Of a stretch of 64,000 nucleotides of DNA, positions 34,319 through 45,912 are shown in pieces. Below the pieces are notes generated by a model. The model made no database searches. It was not told the origin of the DNA and was given only the letters and a program-made list of their open reading frames with translations. Origin of the DNA: Welwitschia mirabilis (lineage: Eukaryota; Gnetophyta; Gnetopsida; Welwitschiales); NCBI GenBank assembly GCA_051453625.1, contig JBOZIK010000001.1, positions 127,082,617 through 127,146,616 on the forward strand. Reading direction: 5' to 3'. Position 1 is the first letter of the stretch. Every line of letters starts with the position of its first letter. A program made the position numbers and the translations under genes.

Positions 34319-35940
34319 CTAAAATAATAATTTTATACTCACATTTTGCATTAAAGTTTTAAGATGTTTATCAAAAGTTGAATTAGTATTAAGCCTATCA
34401 AGCCAAGGGGTTGCTAGTTTCTTTTCTATTTCTTGAAAAGAATTTTTCTTTTTATCTTTACCATTTAAGGGATAAGGGAAGTTATGATTTTCTAATATTT
34501 TGATGTCCTTTTCTTCCCAATCATCTTTAGTATTGTTTTGAAAGGTTAAAGCTTTATAAGGAGGAGGATTTATTTTGTTTTTACTTTGTGTCATTACTTT
34601 ATATTTTTTTCTTACTTTATGAGGATTAAATAAAGGTTATGTTTTTAATGATTCTTATAGTCTTTAGTTTGCCAACATGGTTTATTGGAGGACATTTACT
34701 AAATTCTCAATGTTGAAGTTTGCCTTTTCTTATGATTTTCTAAGTTCATCTATAAAATTTTTTAGTGAATTATTTTGATATTGAAAGTTTGATAGACTTG
34801 GTTAAAAGTTTGATAGAATTGGTTAAAAGTTTGAATTTTTGACTTTTGAAATATTAAGAATTGGTTTAAAAATTTTTAAATTTATTGTCAAAGGTTTGAA
34901 AATTTGATTGTATATGCAACCTAGGTTGGAATTGGTTTTGATTTTGATTTTGATTTTGGTTTTTTAAGTTTGAAGATTTTTGATTAAAAGCACAAGCTTA
35001 TTCATATATTCTTTCTTTATAGATTAGTACTAATGAACAATCCTTGGTTATGTGATAATTATCTTTGCATAAGTCACATGTTGGCAAAGCACTCTTTTCA
35101 GTTACTAATTTTGCATCTAGAATCATATCAATATATTTATTCAAAATTGTTTTAAAGTTTTTTAATTAAATTTTCTGGTTTAATTTCTATTTTATCTACC
35201 TTTTATTTCTTAGTTTACTTCTTTTAAATCTTTTACAATTTGGTCTATAGTATGATTATCTCTCAATGTCAGTTTTGGCCAAGTTTTACTGACCTCAACA
35301 AGTTCTTCTAATGTTTTTCTAGTGTTTTTTAATATTAGGTTCATTAAGTTTCCATCACAAGAGAAATCTATGAGTTGTTTCATTTGGATGTTTAGTACAT
35401 CATAAAAGTAATTTATTAGATCTTCTCATGTAAACATGTCTATTAAATTAGAATGAATTGTAATAAAGAAAAATTTATATGTGGAAGCATAATCCTCATT
35501 TGATTATCATTGGAAATTAGTTACTTCTTTCTTTCTCCTCATGTTTTCTTTACTCATAAATCTCTTAATGAAATTTTCTTGGACTTAATTCCAAGTCTTT
35601 AAACTCTTGTGGAATATATTCCTTAACCAAAGTTTTGATTTAGCTTTTAGTATAATTGAAAAAATGATCATATAGATATAATCACTAATTTTCTTCTTTC
35701 TATCTCCAAAGATGAGGACTAATTGTTTAATGTCAGTAATGTGTTAAAGGGAATTCTCATCATTTTTATTACTAAATATGGGATAAGTATTTAAATTTTT
35801 TTAATTCAACATCATCTCCTAGGGATAAATCAAAAGGAGTTTATGTCTCATGTTTTCTATTAGCTATTATCCCTTTAAGAGTAAGATTTGCATTAGGATA
35901 AGTGGTTAAAGATCCCATGACTTATTTTTATTTTTGCATA
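34319..35940 (-). pseudogene. Element B Gag remnant
   Basis: Begins near 35920 (MGSLTTYPNANLTLKGIIANRK, broken after the first 22 residues or so), parallel to the Gag start of A and 2. The core near 35270-35700 gives SKLWLRNIFHKSLKTW, then YFYDVLNIQMKQLIDFSC and NLMNLILKNTRKTLEELVEV. An intact zinc knuckle lies at 35037-35078. The C-terminal open piece 34594-34319 (91 codons) has ATPWLDRLNTNSTFDKHLKT, matching A. Confidence 0.8.
35037..35078 (-). other. Intact CCHC zinc knuckle of element B Gag
   Basis: CDLCKDNYHITKDC, exactly CX2CX4HX4C, the RNA-binding knuckle of retroelement nucleocapsid. Confidence 0.85.
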
Positions 35941-36302
35941 GTATTTGACATTTTAAAACTATCTTGTTCTAAATTATTTTTTAAAAACTTTTCTTTCATG
36001 AAATCAAATTCTAAAAAATGAATTAGAAGGGCATATTGTATGCACGTGGGGATTACATATCTGATTCTAATTCAAAGTCGACCAATCCTTCTTGGATATT
36101 CTCTTCTATCAGTAGCCTTTCTCTATGTTATTTCTTTCTTGAATTGACCATATCATAGCACACTTCATATAAAAAACAACAAAAATAAAATTAAAAATAA
36201 CTAATAGTCATGTGACTAATCATGAGTATAACATAGGGAATGATGATAAAAAAAGTAAAGTATTGCTAAAATATGAGAAAATTACCATAATCAAAAAATC
36301 AA

Positions 36303-36448
36303 GCTATCATCCACCTCGTTATGGGGACAATAGTGAGGATGACAGTATTTTATTACTACTACCAAAAAGAAACTTTACATAAAGAAAATCAACTCAAAAA
36401 TAAATGACTATTATTCTCTCTATCCTGTGGACAACATGAGGGATGATA
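36303..36448 (-). repeat. Palindromic motif clusters in element B leader
   Basis: TATCATCCACC..GGGGACAATAGTGAGGATGACAG (36303-36342) and a second, TATCCTGTGGACAACATGAGGGATGATAAAG (36418-36448), between primer site and Gag. Confidence 0.5.
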
Positions 36449-36597
36449 AAGTGTTATTATAGATTGAAAAAAATCAAGAACTATGGAAAAAAACCTATGA
36501 TTCTAACTAGAAATATTATATCACTACAAATAAATATTTGAACTGAAATTCAATTTACTTACTTGAGTGACAACAATCCTTATACTCCTTAGTAGCC

Positions 36598-36617
36598 TTT
36601 CTTTGCAATAGTGCTAA
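36598..36617 (-). other. Primer-binding site of element B (decayed tRNA-Asp type)
   Basis: Minus strand TTAGCACTATTGCAAAGAAA aligns without gaps to the Athila-type site with seven transitions (C-to-T or G-to-A) and one transversion. Confidence 0.65.
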
Positions 36618-36622
36618 GATGT

Positions 36623-37354
36623 TGTAGTACATAATTTTACAATTTTTTACATAATATTCAATCATATCAATTATAAATATATATTGAAAATACAACATAC
36701 TAGTATAGATGGAAGTGATCCAAATGTTGTAAACATATTAAAGGTATGCAAGAGAATAATGAAAATTTATTTTCATAAAAAATATCGTATCCTATTAAAC
36801 CTAATGCAATGATGCAAGAAAATAAATACATAATGCAATGCAAATGTAACATAATCTACATGAACACCTATCTAATTACGAATTGACTTATTAAGAAGAT
36901 TGGCCTTACATAACATAAATAAGCTAGGGAAACTATTATTAACCAAGACTAATTTAAGCTATCAAGTAAGTTGAATAGAATGTAATGCAAGTTATCCTAA
37001 AAATGCACCTAAACTAATATTATCAACCTTAATAAAAGTTGCTTTGAAGACCTATATCATAAGTGAAAATGTCACTAAATAAAGAATAATATAAACCATA
37101 AGACACATGTAAAGCATTAAAGAAATGGAAGATAAATAGAGTTTATATTAATCAAACTACATCTAGATTACAACATAGCCCCACCTCAATGGAGGATGCA
37201 TAGACCAATACCAAGGAAATGTCTCTCTATAACTACTCAATATGGATCTCCTGCCCTCTAATTTTTTATCACAAGAATTTTAAGTACATTGGATATAATA
37301 GGAGGATTTAAGAAGAAAATTATTTATACAACAAGGAAAACATAACCATCACCA
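36623..37354 (-). repeat. Element B 5' LTR, truncated
   Basis: Aligns with the first part of 26596-27878 up to AAAACATAACCATCAC, then stops. About 550 bp (the U3 start) are missing. TATA-like box 37321-37328 is just inside the break. Confidence 0.8.
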
Positions 37355-38304
37355 CCCACATTCTTTCATCATTAAATTAAAGGGAAATAGGGAGACTCAC
37401 CATGAATGTCTAACCAAACCCAAAAGGAGTTAAGTTTACTAAAGGGATAGACTAATTAGGAGAAACTAAGTCTAGACATCTTAGGAGTGAAAATGAATTA
37501 GAAGACTGATCCATACAAAATAAGCCTAACAAAAAATAAAACCCCATATAAAACAAGGAAAAGGATAAAAAATAAAGATCCATTACCCATATAAAAAGAA
37601 GCATTACTTTTTTCCCAATAAATTAGGAAGGACAATATAATGAATAATCAACCAGAGGCTCTAAAATTTTTTAAAGAAATTAAAATAAAGATCTCCCTAC
37701 TAGAAGCCATTAAGTAGTTACCTTTCTATGTCAAATTCCTTAAAGACTTATACACTATAAAAATGCATATTCACATAAAAAGCAAAGATTTCTTAGCTTA
37801 ACAAACAAGTGCAATTCTTTAGAACAAATCTCCATTAAAACATAAATACCCTAGATGTCCCACAATTTCTATCACTATACATAATAAACAACTTAATAAA
37901 GCCTTATTAGACTTAGGAGCTAATATAAACTTGCTTTCCTACGAAACCTATAAAGAATTAAGCTACAAAGGGCTTAATAATACAAAACTCTAACTCTAAT
38001 TAGTAGACAACTATATTAAAACATTATTAGTAGTTATAAATGATGTTATTGTTAGAGTTGATATTCACTACTTCCTACTAGACTTTGTGGTTTTAGATAT
38101 AGAGAAATTAATGAATCAATCTATGTTTTTCATATTAGAAAGACTATTCTTAGTAACCTTAAATTCCATAATAAATCATAGGAATAGATTAATGAAAATT
38201 TCCTTTGTCAACATAATCATAGAACTAAATATTTTTAATGCCATGAAGTTACCATTAAATGATGAAAGGTAGAATATGGGAATAGAGTACAAAGCCTATT
38301 ACGA
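37355..38304 (+). pseudogene. Element C: Gag end and aspartic protease
   Basis: Plus-strand pieces match the end of Gag and the protease of Athila-type elements: LEAIK.LPFYVKFLKDLYTI, then ALLDLGANINLLSYETYKEL (active-site aspartate kept, DLGA at 37910-37921). An open piece at 38087-38272 follows: VVLDIEKLMNQSMFFILERL, NSIINHRNRLMKISFVNIII, ELNIFNAMKLP. The upstream Gag is missing; the sequence starts abruptly next to the truncated LTR of element B. Element 2 is inserted after it, and RT continues at 47129. Confidence 0.85.
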
Positions 38305-39513
38305 TGCTAAATTTTATGTTTTTGATGGGCCATTTTAAGTATTTTTGTAATATATTTAGATAAACTTGAGCATAAAATGATGATTTTTAAGAGTCAAGAA
38401 GAAAATCATAGAAATACACAATCACTAGCACATTTGGAGGCATTTTGAATTAAGTCTAATACTTTACATTTTAAGAAGGAATTAACAACCTTTAAGATTA
38501 ATTTAGTTAAAAAAAGAGCATCAAAAAGCCTATTGTCCCCTTCATTGTCTAGATGATAGTATAGACAACACCACTTGCATGCTAACTAGGAGGCTGATTG
38601 AACTAATATGAGGGATAAATATAAAAATCTTTTGATGTGGCATCGTCCCCACCATCATCTAGATGACACCCAAGACAACACCTAAAGTTAGTTAATATAC
38701 CAAACTTACCTAACTTGTATAATGTATTATGCTCTTTCTGCATGATGTTAGGGTTTTTCATGCACCTATTAGGATTATCTAGTTTTGAGTCTGTTGTTGT
38801 TAATTAATATAGTCTTTACCCTTAACTCTGATCATATAATTACATAAAAAAACCTCATGATAGAAGATCAAAGAGCTAGAGGTCTATTTGTTAGTTTTAG
38901 AAAGAAGTATTCCTTGATGTTAGGTAGTTTCTTCTTCAATAAGGTGCTATCACTTCATAATAGAATGTTGGTTCAATTCCTAATAAAAATATTCTTTAGT
39001 TTTTATATTTATATGCATGTCCTTTATGGTTTATATTGGTTATGATTCTGTAATAGTTTTATGATTGATATAGGTCATCAAGATCAACCTTTATTAAGGT
39101 TAAAAATTATTAGTTTAGCAACTTGCATTGCATTTTAGATTAAATCATTTCATGTTTTCATACTCTATTTAGGGCACTTAATAGCTTAGGTTGATTAGGG
39201 TTAGTAACAATTTTTTTAGTTAACCTAGATTATATAGGACTAATCTTGATAATAGAGATTTGGTAGTTGAATAGATATTGCATCTAGAGTAGATTGCATT
39301 CACATTTGCATAGTATGTCTATTTTCTTACATTATGATTTTTTTAGAACCTTTACTTTGTGAAAAATAATCCTCTCTATTCTCATCTAATGCCTTGGATA
39401 GATTACAACATTTAAGTCTACTCCCATATATATTAGTATGTTGTATTTATGCATATACTTGTGATTGATAGAATTTGATAAAGAATGAAACATTTACATA
39501 AACATGTAGTGCA
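38305..39513 (+). repeat. Element 2 5' LTR
   Basis: About 1209 bp, starting TGCTAAATTTTATG, ending near TAGTGCA; partner of 45913-47128 (shared TTAAGTCTAATACTTTACATTTTAAG block near 38453). Motif clusters at 38543-38570 and 38643-38680, the latter with ATCATCTAGATGAC. Confidence 0.85.
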
Positions 39514-39518
39514 ACATC

Positions 39519-39537
39519 TTAGTGTCATTACTAGGAA
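39519..39537 (+). other. Primer-binding site of element 2 (decayed tRNA-Asp type)
   Basis: TTAGTGTCATTACTAGGAA differs from TTGGCGCCGTTGCCGGGGA at seven positions, every one a C-to-T or G-to-A transition. Confidence 0.75.
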
Positions 39538-39693
39538 AGGCCTTAAGGAGTTTGAGAATTGTTGTTATCCAAATAAGTGCTTTGGATTTTGATTTAGATA
39601 TTTGTTTGTAGTAGCATTATATTTTTACTATGAATATTATAATTTTTTAATGTTTTCCATGTTTTTAATTTTTCATTCTGCATTTTTTGAACT

Positions 39694-39954
39694 TGTTGTC
39701 CTACTTTTCATCTAGATGATACAAGTAGATAATGACTTTTTTAAAGATTTTTTGTAGTTTTAATTTTTAGTTTTCTAGCATCAAATAAATTGATATTATC
39801 TCCTTGTTATGTAGATGATACAGATGGATGGCTACTAGTTTTGATTTCTATTCTATTTCTATTTTTCTTTGTTATCTATTTTCTGTTTTTTGTTTTTTAT
39901 GGAGTGGTCATATAGATAATTGTCCCAAGTGATGATAGAGATGACATTTACAAA
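39694..39954 (+). repeat. Three palindromic motif clusters in element 2 leader
   Basis: TTGTCC..TTCATCTAGATGATAC..GATAATGAC (39694-39738), TATCTCCTTGTTATGTAGATGATAC (about 39799-39823) and GGTCATATAGATAATTGTCC..GATGATAGAGATGACAT (about 39905-39950). All lie between primer site and Gag start. Confidence 0.55.
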
Positions 39955-40230
39955 AACATCATTGAACATGCAAGGACATAGTATACTTGAATAAAAAGAT
40001 GAAGTATCTAAGGGAGTAGATCCTGATTGAGGAAAATATCAAATAAGGTATAGTTGATTATGAGCTTAATCCAAGTAAACATATCCCAAGAATGTAAATA
40101 ATTCCAAGAATTGAACAAAATTTTTTATCTTTCGCTATTTTAGAATATGTTTTCCCAAAAAAAGCAATAGTATAGAAGTGAATTAATTTTTTAATTTATT
40201 TTAAATACAATGTAAAAGAAAAAACAAGTA

Positions 40231-41450
40231 GTGTCATTTAATACCCTAATCATAATAAGAACTTCTAATGCAAATACATGTAATGAAAATACAAATGTTA
40301 AACTTAAAGATCTAATAACCCATAGAAAATGTGAAATCCAAACCCCTTTTAACTTACTTCCTAGTGATGATGTAGAGATAAAAAACTTACATGCTTATCT
40401 AATGTTTTCAAAATAACATAATGAACATCCTTTTTAACATCTTACCAACATAGAACAATTAGTGCTCACTTGAGAAAATGGGGGAAAAAACAAATTAGTG
40501 ATCAAACTTACATGATTATCTTTCCTATTACACTTCGAGGTAGAGCGAAAATTTGGCTTAAAACTATACATTATAAAAGTTTTAAAACCTAGAGTTAATT
40601 ACAAGAAGCCTCTATCAAAAGATTATGAGTAAGAGTAAAATGGGAAAAAAAAAGAAAAGTCACAAACTTTCAATAAAAATCCAATGAGGATTATGCCATA
40701 GCATATTAATAGATTATTTTTATAGTAGATTGTATAGGGAAACTAAATCACTTATATATTTTTCATGTGATGGTAATTTAATGAATTTAAACTTATAAAA
40801 TGCATGGATATTATTGGAATATTTTATGGAAATTAGTCAAATTTGGCCTAAACCAATTTTTAAAGAAACTTAAACTATAGGTCAAATAATGAAGGACTTA
40901 AAAAAAGTAAAACATGATAAGGAGGAATATCAAAATAATTCAACAAATATGATTTAAGGATTTTACTACTTTTTTGAAGAAATACATTTAAATAATTATA
41001 GATGCAAAAGTAGAAAATGAAAAAATATAACATCAACATGTGACATATGCAAAGATAACTCTCATGTAACAAAAGAATGTCCCTTGTTCCCAACATGTAA
41101 AGAGAAAATACTTGAAGAAGTATGTGAAATTAATTGAAGCCCTTCAAATTTTCAAAACTGAATGCAATATCAACAAGAAATGAGTGGACAAAGTAATTGA
41201 AAACCTTTTGAGAATAAATTTAATAATTTAAACTTTCAATTAAATAATTTCTAAGAAAGCTCCTCAAATTCTCACTAGAATTAGAATCATCTAATGGAAG
41301 AGTTGAGGAGAACCAATATAACTATTGAAAATAAAAGTAAAAACATTGAAAAATTAGTTAATGTATTTTAAAAAATAATGTTAGCCTTTAAAGGTCATAA
41401 GGATCTCTTATAACTTAAACTTTTCCAAATCCAAATGAATTAAAAATAGA
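40231..41450 (+). pseudogene. Element 2 Gag remnant
   Basis: Opens at the ATG at 40231 (61 codons: MSFNTLIIIRTS, then KLKDLITHRKCEIQTPFNLL), the same start as Gag of A and B. Then in other frames come LRGRAKIWLKTIHYKSFKT (about 40530-40590), SQLQEASIKRL, and a YAIAY..IIFIVD piece near 40695. An intact zinc knuckle lies at 41039-41080, followed by FPTCKEKILEEVCEIN-like sequence. Stops and shifts make it inactive. Confidence 0.8.
41039..41080 (+). other. Intact CCHC zinc knuckle of element 2 Gag
   Basis: CDICKDNSHVTKEC, exactly CX2CX4HX4C, followed by PLFPTCKE. Confidence 0.85.
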
Positions 41451-41739
41451 TTGTAAAATATATGATATAATAAAAGAAGAAATCTTAGATACATATAATT
41501 TCCCTTCAACTTTAGATGAATTTTCACAAAAAAAAAAAGAAAAATACAAGCTACTACTTATCTTAATACAAATTCTACTTCTGATGAGTACTTAATATAA
41601 GACGCTAATAAAAACTATCCTTTTTGAAACTTTTACAAGAAAATCCTAAGTACACTAAGTTGTGGAAAGATCTACTTAGAAGAAAACAAAAATGTACTAT
41701 CCCTCATAGAGCCTTCTTTACTCAATCTATTTCCATCTT

Positions 41740-42190
41740 AGTCATATAAAAACAGCTAAATTTAAAGATCTTGGGGTAATAAAAATAAGTGTTACTTTAG
41801 AAAGAAATAAGAAAATAAAAGAAGCTTTGATTAACATAGGAAAAAGTGTAAACATCATGTCTCTTCACATTTGTAAAAGACTTGGATTAGAGAAAAGAAT
41901 TCAACTAATACAAATCACATTAGAAATGGATAAAAAATCAATTAGAAAAACTATGGGAATTATTAAAAACTTAATTATCTAAATAGAAGAATCCTATTAC
42001 CCCATAGATGTGGTTGTAACTAAGGCACAATGTGATGGAAGTTACCCACTAATTTTAGAAAGAGCCTTTTTCACAACTACTCATTCCATCATAGACACAC
42101 AAACTAGATTAATAGAATGTCACATTGGTAATAACAAATAAACTATTATAGTCTTCAATGCTATAAAAAAATATATGGATGTTAAGAAAA
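41740..42190 (+). pseudogene. Element 2 protease remnant
   Basis: A long readable frame: FKDLGVIKISVTLERNK, EALINIGKSVNIMSLHICKR, then YYPIDVVVTKAQCDGSYPLI and FFTTTHSIIDTQTRLIECH. The active-site aspartate is asparagine (codon 41833-41835) and the motif reads NIGKS. Same protein family as in A. The frame runs on to about 42355 without RT sequence following. Confidence 0.8.
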
Positions 42191-42403
42191 ATATAGAAAA
42201 AAGAGCTAAATCAACTTTATTTATACAACATCACCTACTTAAAGAGATATTAATAATGCTACAAGACTCAATTTTACATAATAATTCAAGAATAATAAAT
42301 AGTTTCAATCATAATAATGAAGAAGTGAAATCTATTAATAGAAAAGAAATCTAACATGTAAACTTTAATTAAAAAATTCTCTTAAGCCTCATGGTTCATC
42401 ACT

Positions 42404-42431
42404 ATTGTCTAGATGATAATGTAGGATGACA
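42404..42431 (+). repeat. Palindromic motif cluster after element 2 protease
   Basis: TTGTCTAGATGATAATGTAGGATGACAG, at a place that corresponds to where pol would start in an autonomous relative. Confidence 0.5.
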
Positions 42432-42639
42432 GTTAGAAAAATAAAAAATCAACAAAAAAGAAACAAGAATAAGTAAAAAGGGGAATATACAATTACTAAT
42501 AAAAAAAGAACAATAATTATTTAACATAGCAAGATCAAAGGCAATAATGAGAAGAGGATGAATAATGAAGAACCTATAAAAATTCAACCAAAATTGATGA
42601 AAAGTAAATCTATCTTTTTTAATACAATAATCTAATTCA

Positions 42640-43150
42640 AAAGTTCTACCCATATTTCTCCATCCTATTCTCTTAAAAAAATTCAAAGAAACTTCCCTTT
42701 CTTTTCTACCTAGTCCACTTTAGTTCATGTACATAATGGTAAATCTTTTAAAAAATATGACTTGGAATATTTTGAACTTTTAAATTGTAGAAAATTTTAT
42801 CTTCTTAATAATACATACTTTGATTGGAGACTTAGAGAACTTCTTAAGTATATTAAACCTTCCTTAATCATTTACCTTAAGAAACTTTCTTCAAATTTTT
42901 TGATTCTTAATAAAACCATTAATATTTTTCATCCTTAATATGAATTTTTAGATGGAATTTACATGTGAAATTCTTTATATCATGCATTTGATAAGAGATT
43001 ATTCTTTTATAAATTATTTAAACTCTTTATCCCTTATATTGCCACTGAACTTTGTGGAGCCAAAATGTTTTCTTATTTGGATATGTACCTTTCATGTTTT
43101 ATCAATTGGTCCTTATTAGTTTGATTCTTTTTTTTTTTTGAGAAAATACA
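42640..43150 (+). pseudogene. Accessory ORF of element 2, conserved with element 1
   Basis: Broken reading frames with YFELLNCRKFYLLNNTYFDW (about 42765-42830), LRELLKYIKPSLIIYLKKL (about 42830-42890), then LYHAFDKRLFFYKLFKLFIP (about 42980-43040) and a SYLDMYLSCFINWS end. These correspond in order to 10700-11280 of element 1. No known domain recognised. It lies between the protease and the integrase tail. Confidence 0.5.
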
Positions 43151-43371
43151 ATACCCTAGGACCTAAATAAATTCTTCTTTCTTTTTATTTTTTTTCTTGT
43201 AAATAAACTGAAGAATGAAATTTAGGATTTGAATAAAATTTATTTTTAGTTTGCTTTATATTTGCTTTTGATTTTATGATTGTTATGATTTTATGTTTTT
43301 TAATTTTCAATAAATTAATATCTAGATGATTAGGCTCTTATCATTTAGAGAAAGTAATTTTTAATGGCTTA

Positions 43372-43470
43372 GTTGCAATTTTCGATTTGAACACTTGGGA
43401 ATCTAGAAAAATGGACAAAGGTCACAAATCTATGAATTATCAAAAGATCTTAAACATGATAGAAGAACTT
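43372..43470 (+). pseudogene. Integrase C-terminal tail left in element 2
   Basis: VAIFDLNTWES.K and, one frame away, NGQRSQIYELSKDLKHDRR match the end of integrase in A (SNPNTREIQKFNGQRLKIYE). The integrase core is absent upstream, so this marks the right edge of a pol deletion. Confidence 0.65.
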
Positions 43471-43599
43471 TTTTCAAAAGTTTTCTTGTAATTATCTAAA
43501 TTCTTTCTTAGTCTATTCTTTTTGTGGATGTCATGCTATTACTTAAACATCTTTAACTTAACTAATGATTTACTTTATGCCATTACCATAAATAGTAAT

Positions 43600-43857
43600 A
43601 TTTACTTGGGTATTTCAAAGTGATAAGCTTAGATTCATCTAATATTAAGACATTCAAATGTCAATGAACTTAATTTGAAGGAAGATGCTTTGTTTTTTTA
43701 CATTTCCTCTTAATAGTATCAGTCTTTAGTTTTTTTAGGGTTTTTAGTTTGTCTTTCATCTCATTTCTTCATCTTCATCTTTGTGAGTGTGTGGTTATGT
43801 GGGATTTATTTTGAAGAAGTATGTGAGAGAGTGTNNNNNNNNNNNNNNNNNNNNNNN

Positions 43858-43894
<37 letters not shown>

Positions 43895-45912
43895 GTGAGT
43901 GAGAGAATAATAACTATGATCTATTGTTTTTATGCTAAATATATGGTCACCATGATGTCCTACCATACCAAGGTAAATTTTCCCAAAAGGGATCTTTCAT
44001 AGTATTGATAGCTATGAGAACTCTAATAGAGGGTCAATTAGCCATGCTTCATAGGTCCTACTTTTCTAATTGTGGTTGTATTGCCCTCATCATAGATTAA
44101 AATAAAATACTTAAGGCTATGAGACTGGTGATGTTCCTGATGTTATCAGAAGAATTGCTTGTTTCCTAGACTTATTAATCTTACAATATTCTCACATGAT
44201 CATTTTAATTTTAAGGATTTGGATGTGTTTTCGGGTGTTATCAAGTGAGTTCATTTTTGGTAGCTTTTGATCTTATCATTCATTATTTGAAAACATTAGT
44301 TACTTAGCATCATCATAATCATCACCTATTCAAGTGGTATTTTATGAGATTTTTGAATTATGTCATGCATCATTAATCAAGTAATTTTATAAGTACTTCC
44401 AAGAGGGGTTTCTAGGTTTTAATTTAAGCTAGATACATAATATTATTCATGTTCCTAAGTTATCTACTTCCATTTTGTTTTCCTTAAGTTATTTTCTTTG
44501 GGATTTCATACTTTTTCATCAGAAATTCCTAAGACTTGATCATTTAGTAGTTTTCTTATTGAATTTTTGCTTAATTTACAGTTTTTTTCCTTTATAGATA
44601 TTGATTTTCTATTTGCAAATAAATTTCCTTAGTTTATGGTGGTAACTTTTCCCATTTATTCTTTTGAATCTTATTAAGTTTAGTTTTCTTTAATTCTTTT
44701 TTTGCGTTTTCACACATATAGTACTATTTTTCAACAATTATGAGTTTGTAACACATTTCATTTATCTTACTTATATTATTGCATTTACATCTTTTATCAT
44801 TCCTTGATCTATTATGATTGACTCTCTGATACTTTTCTTAAACCTCTATGATAATATCTGAGCTTAATTTATTTTTCTAATACTTTAGTTTTTATTAATC
44901 TTTTGAAAATCCATGTAATCCTTCTTGTCATCTAGATGACTAGGTAGATAACACACAAATATTTTCTAAGCATTAACTCTTTATCTTCCATCTTTTTTAG
45001 ACTATTTTTTGATATTTCTTTCATGCATAAGATACTGCTTCTAAGCCTGCCTGTACTACTAATTTATACTTAACTTGCATATGTATCTTTTTCCTTATTA
45101 TGTTAATGCAATATAGGACATATTGATTCACCTATTAGGGGAGGGAAAATAGGATATATATTTTAAGATATTTTGAGCAAAAAATTTACATCTTTAAGGG
45201 TTATTTTTACATTATCGTGAAACATATCTGTAGTGTACTAATCTGATTTTAAATGTGTATTATTTATGTAATATACATTATATTGTTTACTAAAATATGT
45301 ACTTAAACAACAAAATACTTGTAGTTTATTTTCCCTTATAAGAATAACACAAGTAATTCATGAGAACATAGATTAAGGGAATAATGTTATGATTGATTAT
45401 TTTTTATATGTTTCCCTTGTAGATTGTGCTTATAAAATTCATGTTTTATCTATGAATATCATTTTTGAACTAGCACTTTCTCTAATTATACATCCACATC
45501 ATTTATCTACCCTATTATGATTCTATCTCATGATGATTCTTTTGTTTTAACATTTAATATTTATGTTTTCAATGTACTAAATGTTTTAAGTGAGGGACTA
45601 ATGCATTAGTAAGTACTTTGATCTTATTTTTTGATGAGCATAATTATAGGAAATTAAGTTTACAGATTAATTTTTAAGAGCCTATTTCTTTCATTATCAT
45701 CTAGACAATAGTCCAGATGACACCATGATCACTTCATTTATAAAGGTAAAAATTTTTAGTTTATTTGATTTTTTGATTTGCTCCTACATAATAAAATTTC
45801 TAAATTTAAATTAGATAATCCTAGTTAGTATTTTATCTTAGTCAATTCGACTTGTAATTATAGTGTTCACTAACTTTATCAGGGACTGACAAGGCTAAGT
45901 GGTGAGCTATGA
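43600..45912 (+). other. Element 2 conserved 3' noncoding module
   Basis: Contains the family-1 blocks: GATTCATCTAATATTAAGACATT (about 43630), GGAAGATGC (about 43681), a (GA)n tract (about 43820-43891, with a 23-N gap), GGTCACCATGATGTCCTACC (about 43946), TAGCTATGAGAACTC (about 44010), and TGATGTTATCAGAAGAATTGC (about 44139). Motif clusters lie at 44927-44954 and 45694-45724. The candidate polypurine tract AAGGCTAAGTGGTGAG begins at 45891. Confidence 0.7.
44927..44940 (+). repeat. Perfect 14-bp palindrome GTCATCTAGATGAC
   Basis: The only perfectly self-complementary copy of the family-1 motif noticed in the window. It is followed by TAGGTAGATAACAC, a decayed second half-site. Confidence 0.75.

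Larger units (their letters stand above)
26596..37354 (-). mobile_element. Element B: family-1 Athila-like element, 5' LTR truncated
   Basis: Minus-strand order: truncated 5' LTR 36623-37354, primer site 36598-36617, leader, Gag 34319-35940, protease about 33990-34140, RT about 31900-32860, RNase H about 31600-31900, integrase about 30500-31350, 3' module 27879-29700, 3' LTR 26596-27878. Gaps hide the integrase tail (29701-30467) and part of the protease-RT junction (33473-33975). It is inserted in LTR4. At 37354 the sequence changes abruptly to element C, so about 550 bp of the 5' LTR are gone. Confidence 0.85.

Noticed and set aside
42402-42686. 94-codon minus-strand ORF with hydrophobic segments
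   Set aside because: Overlaps the plus-strand accessory region of element 2; hydrophobicity comes from AT-rich composition and no homologue is visible in element 1 on that strand.
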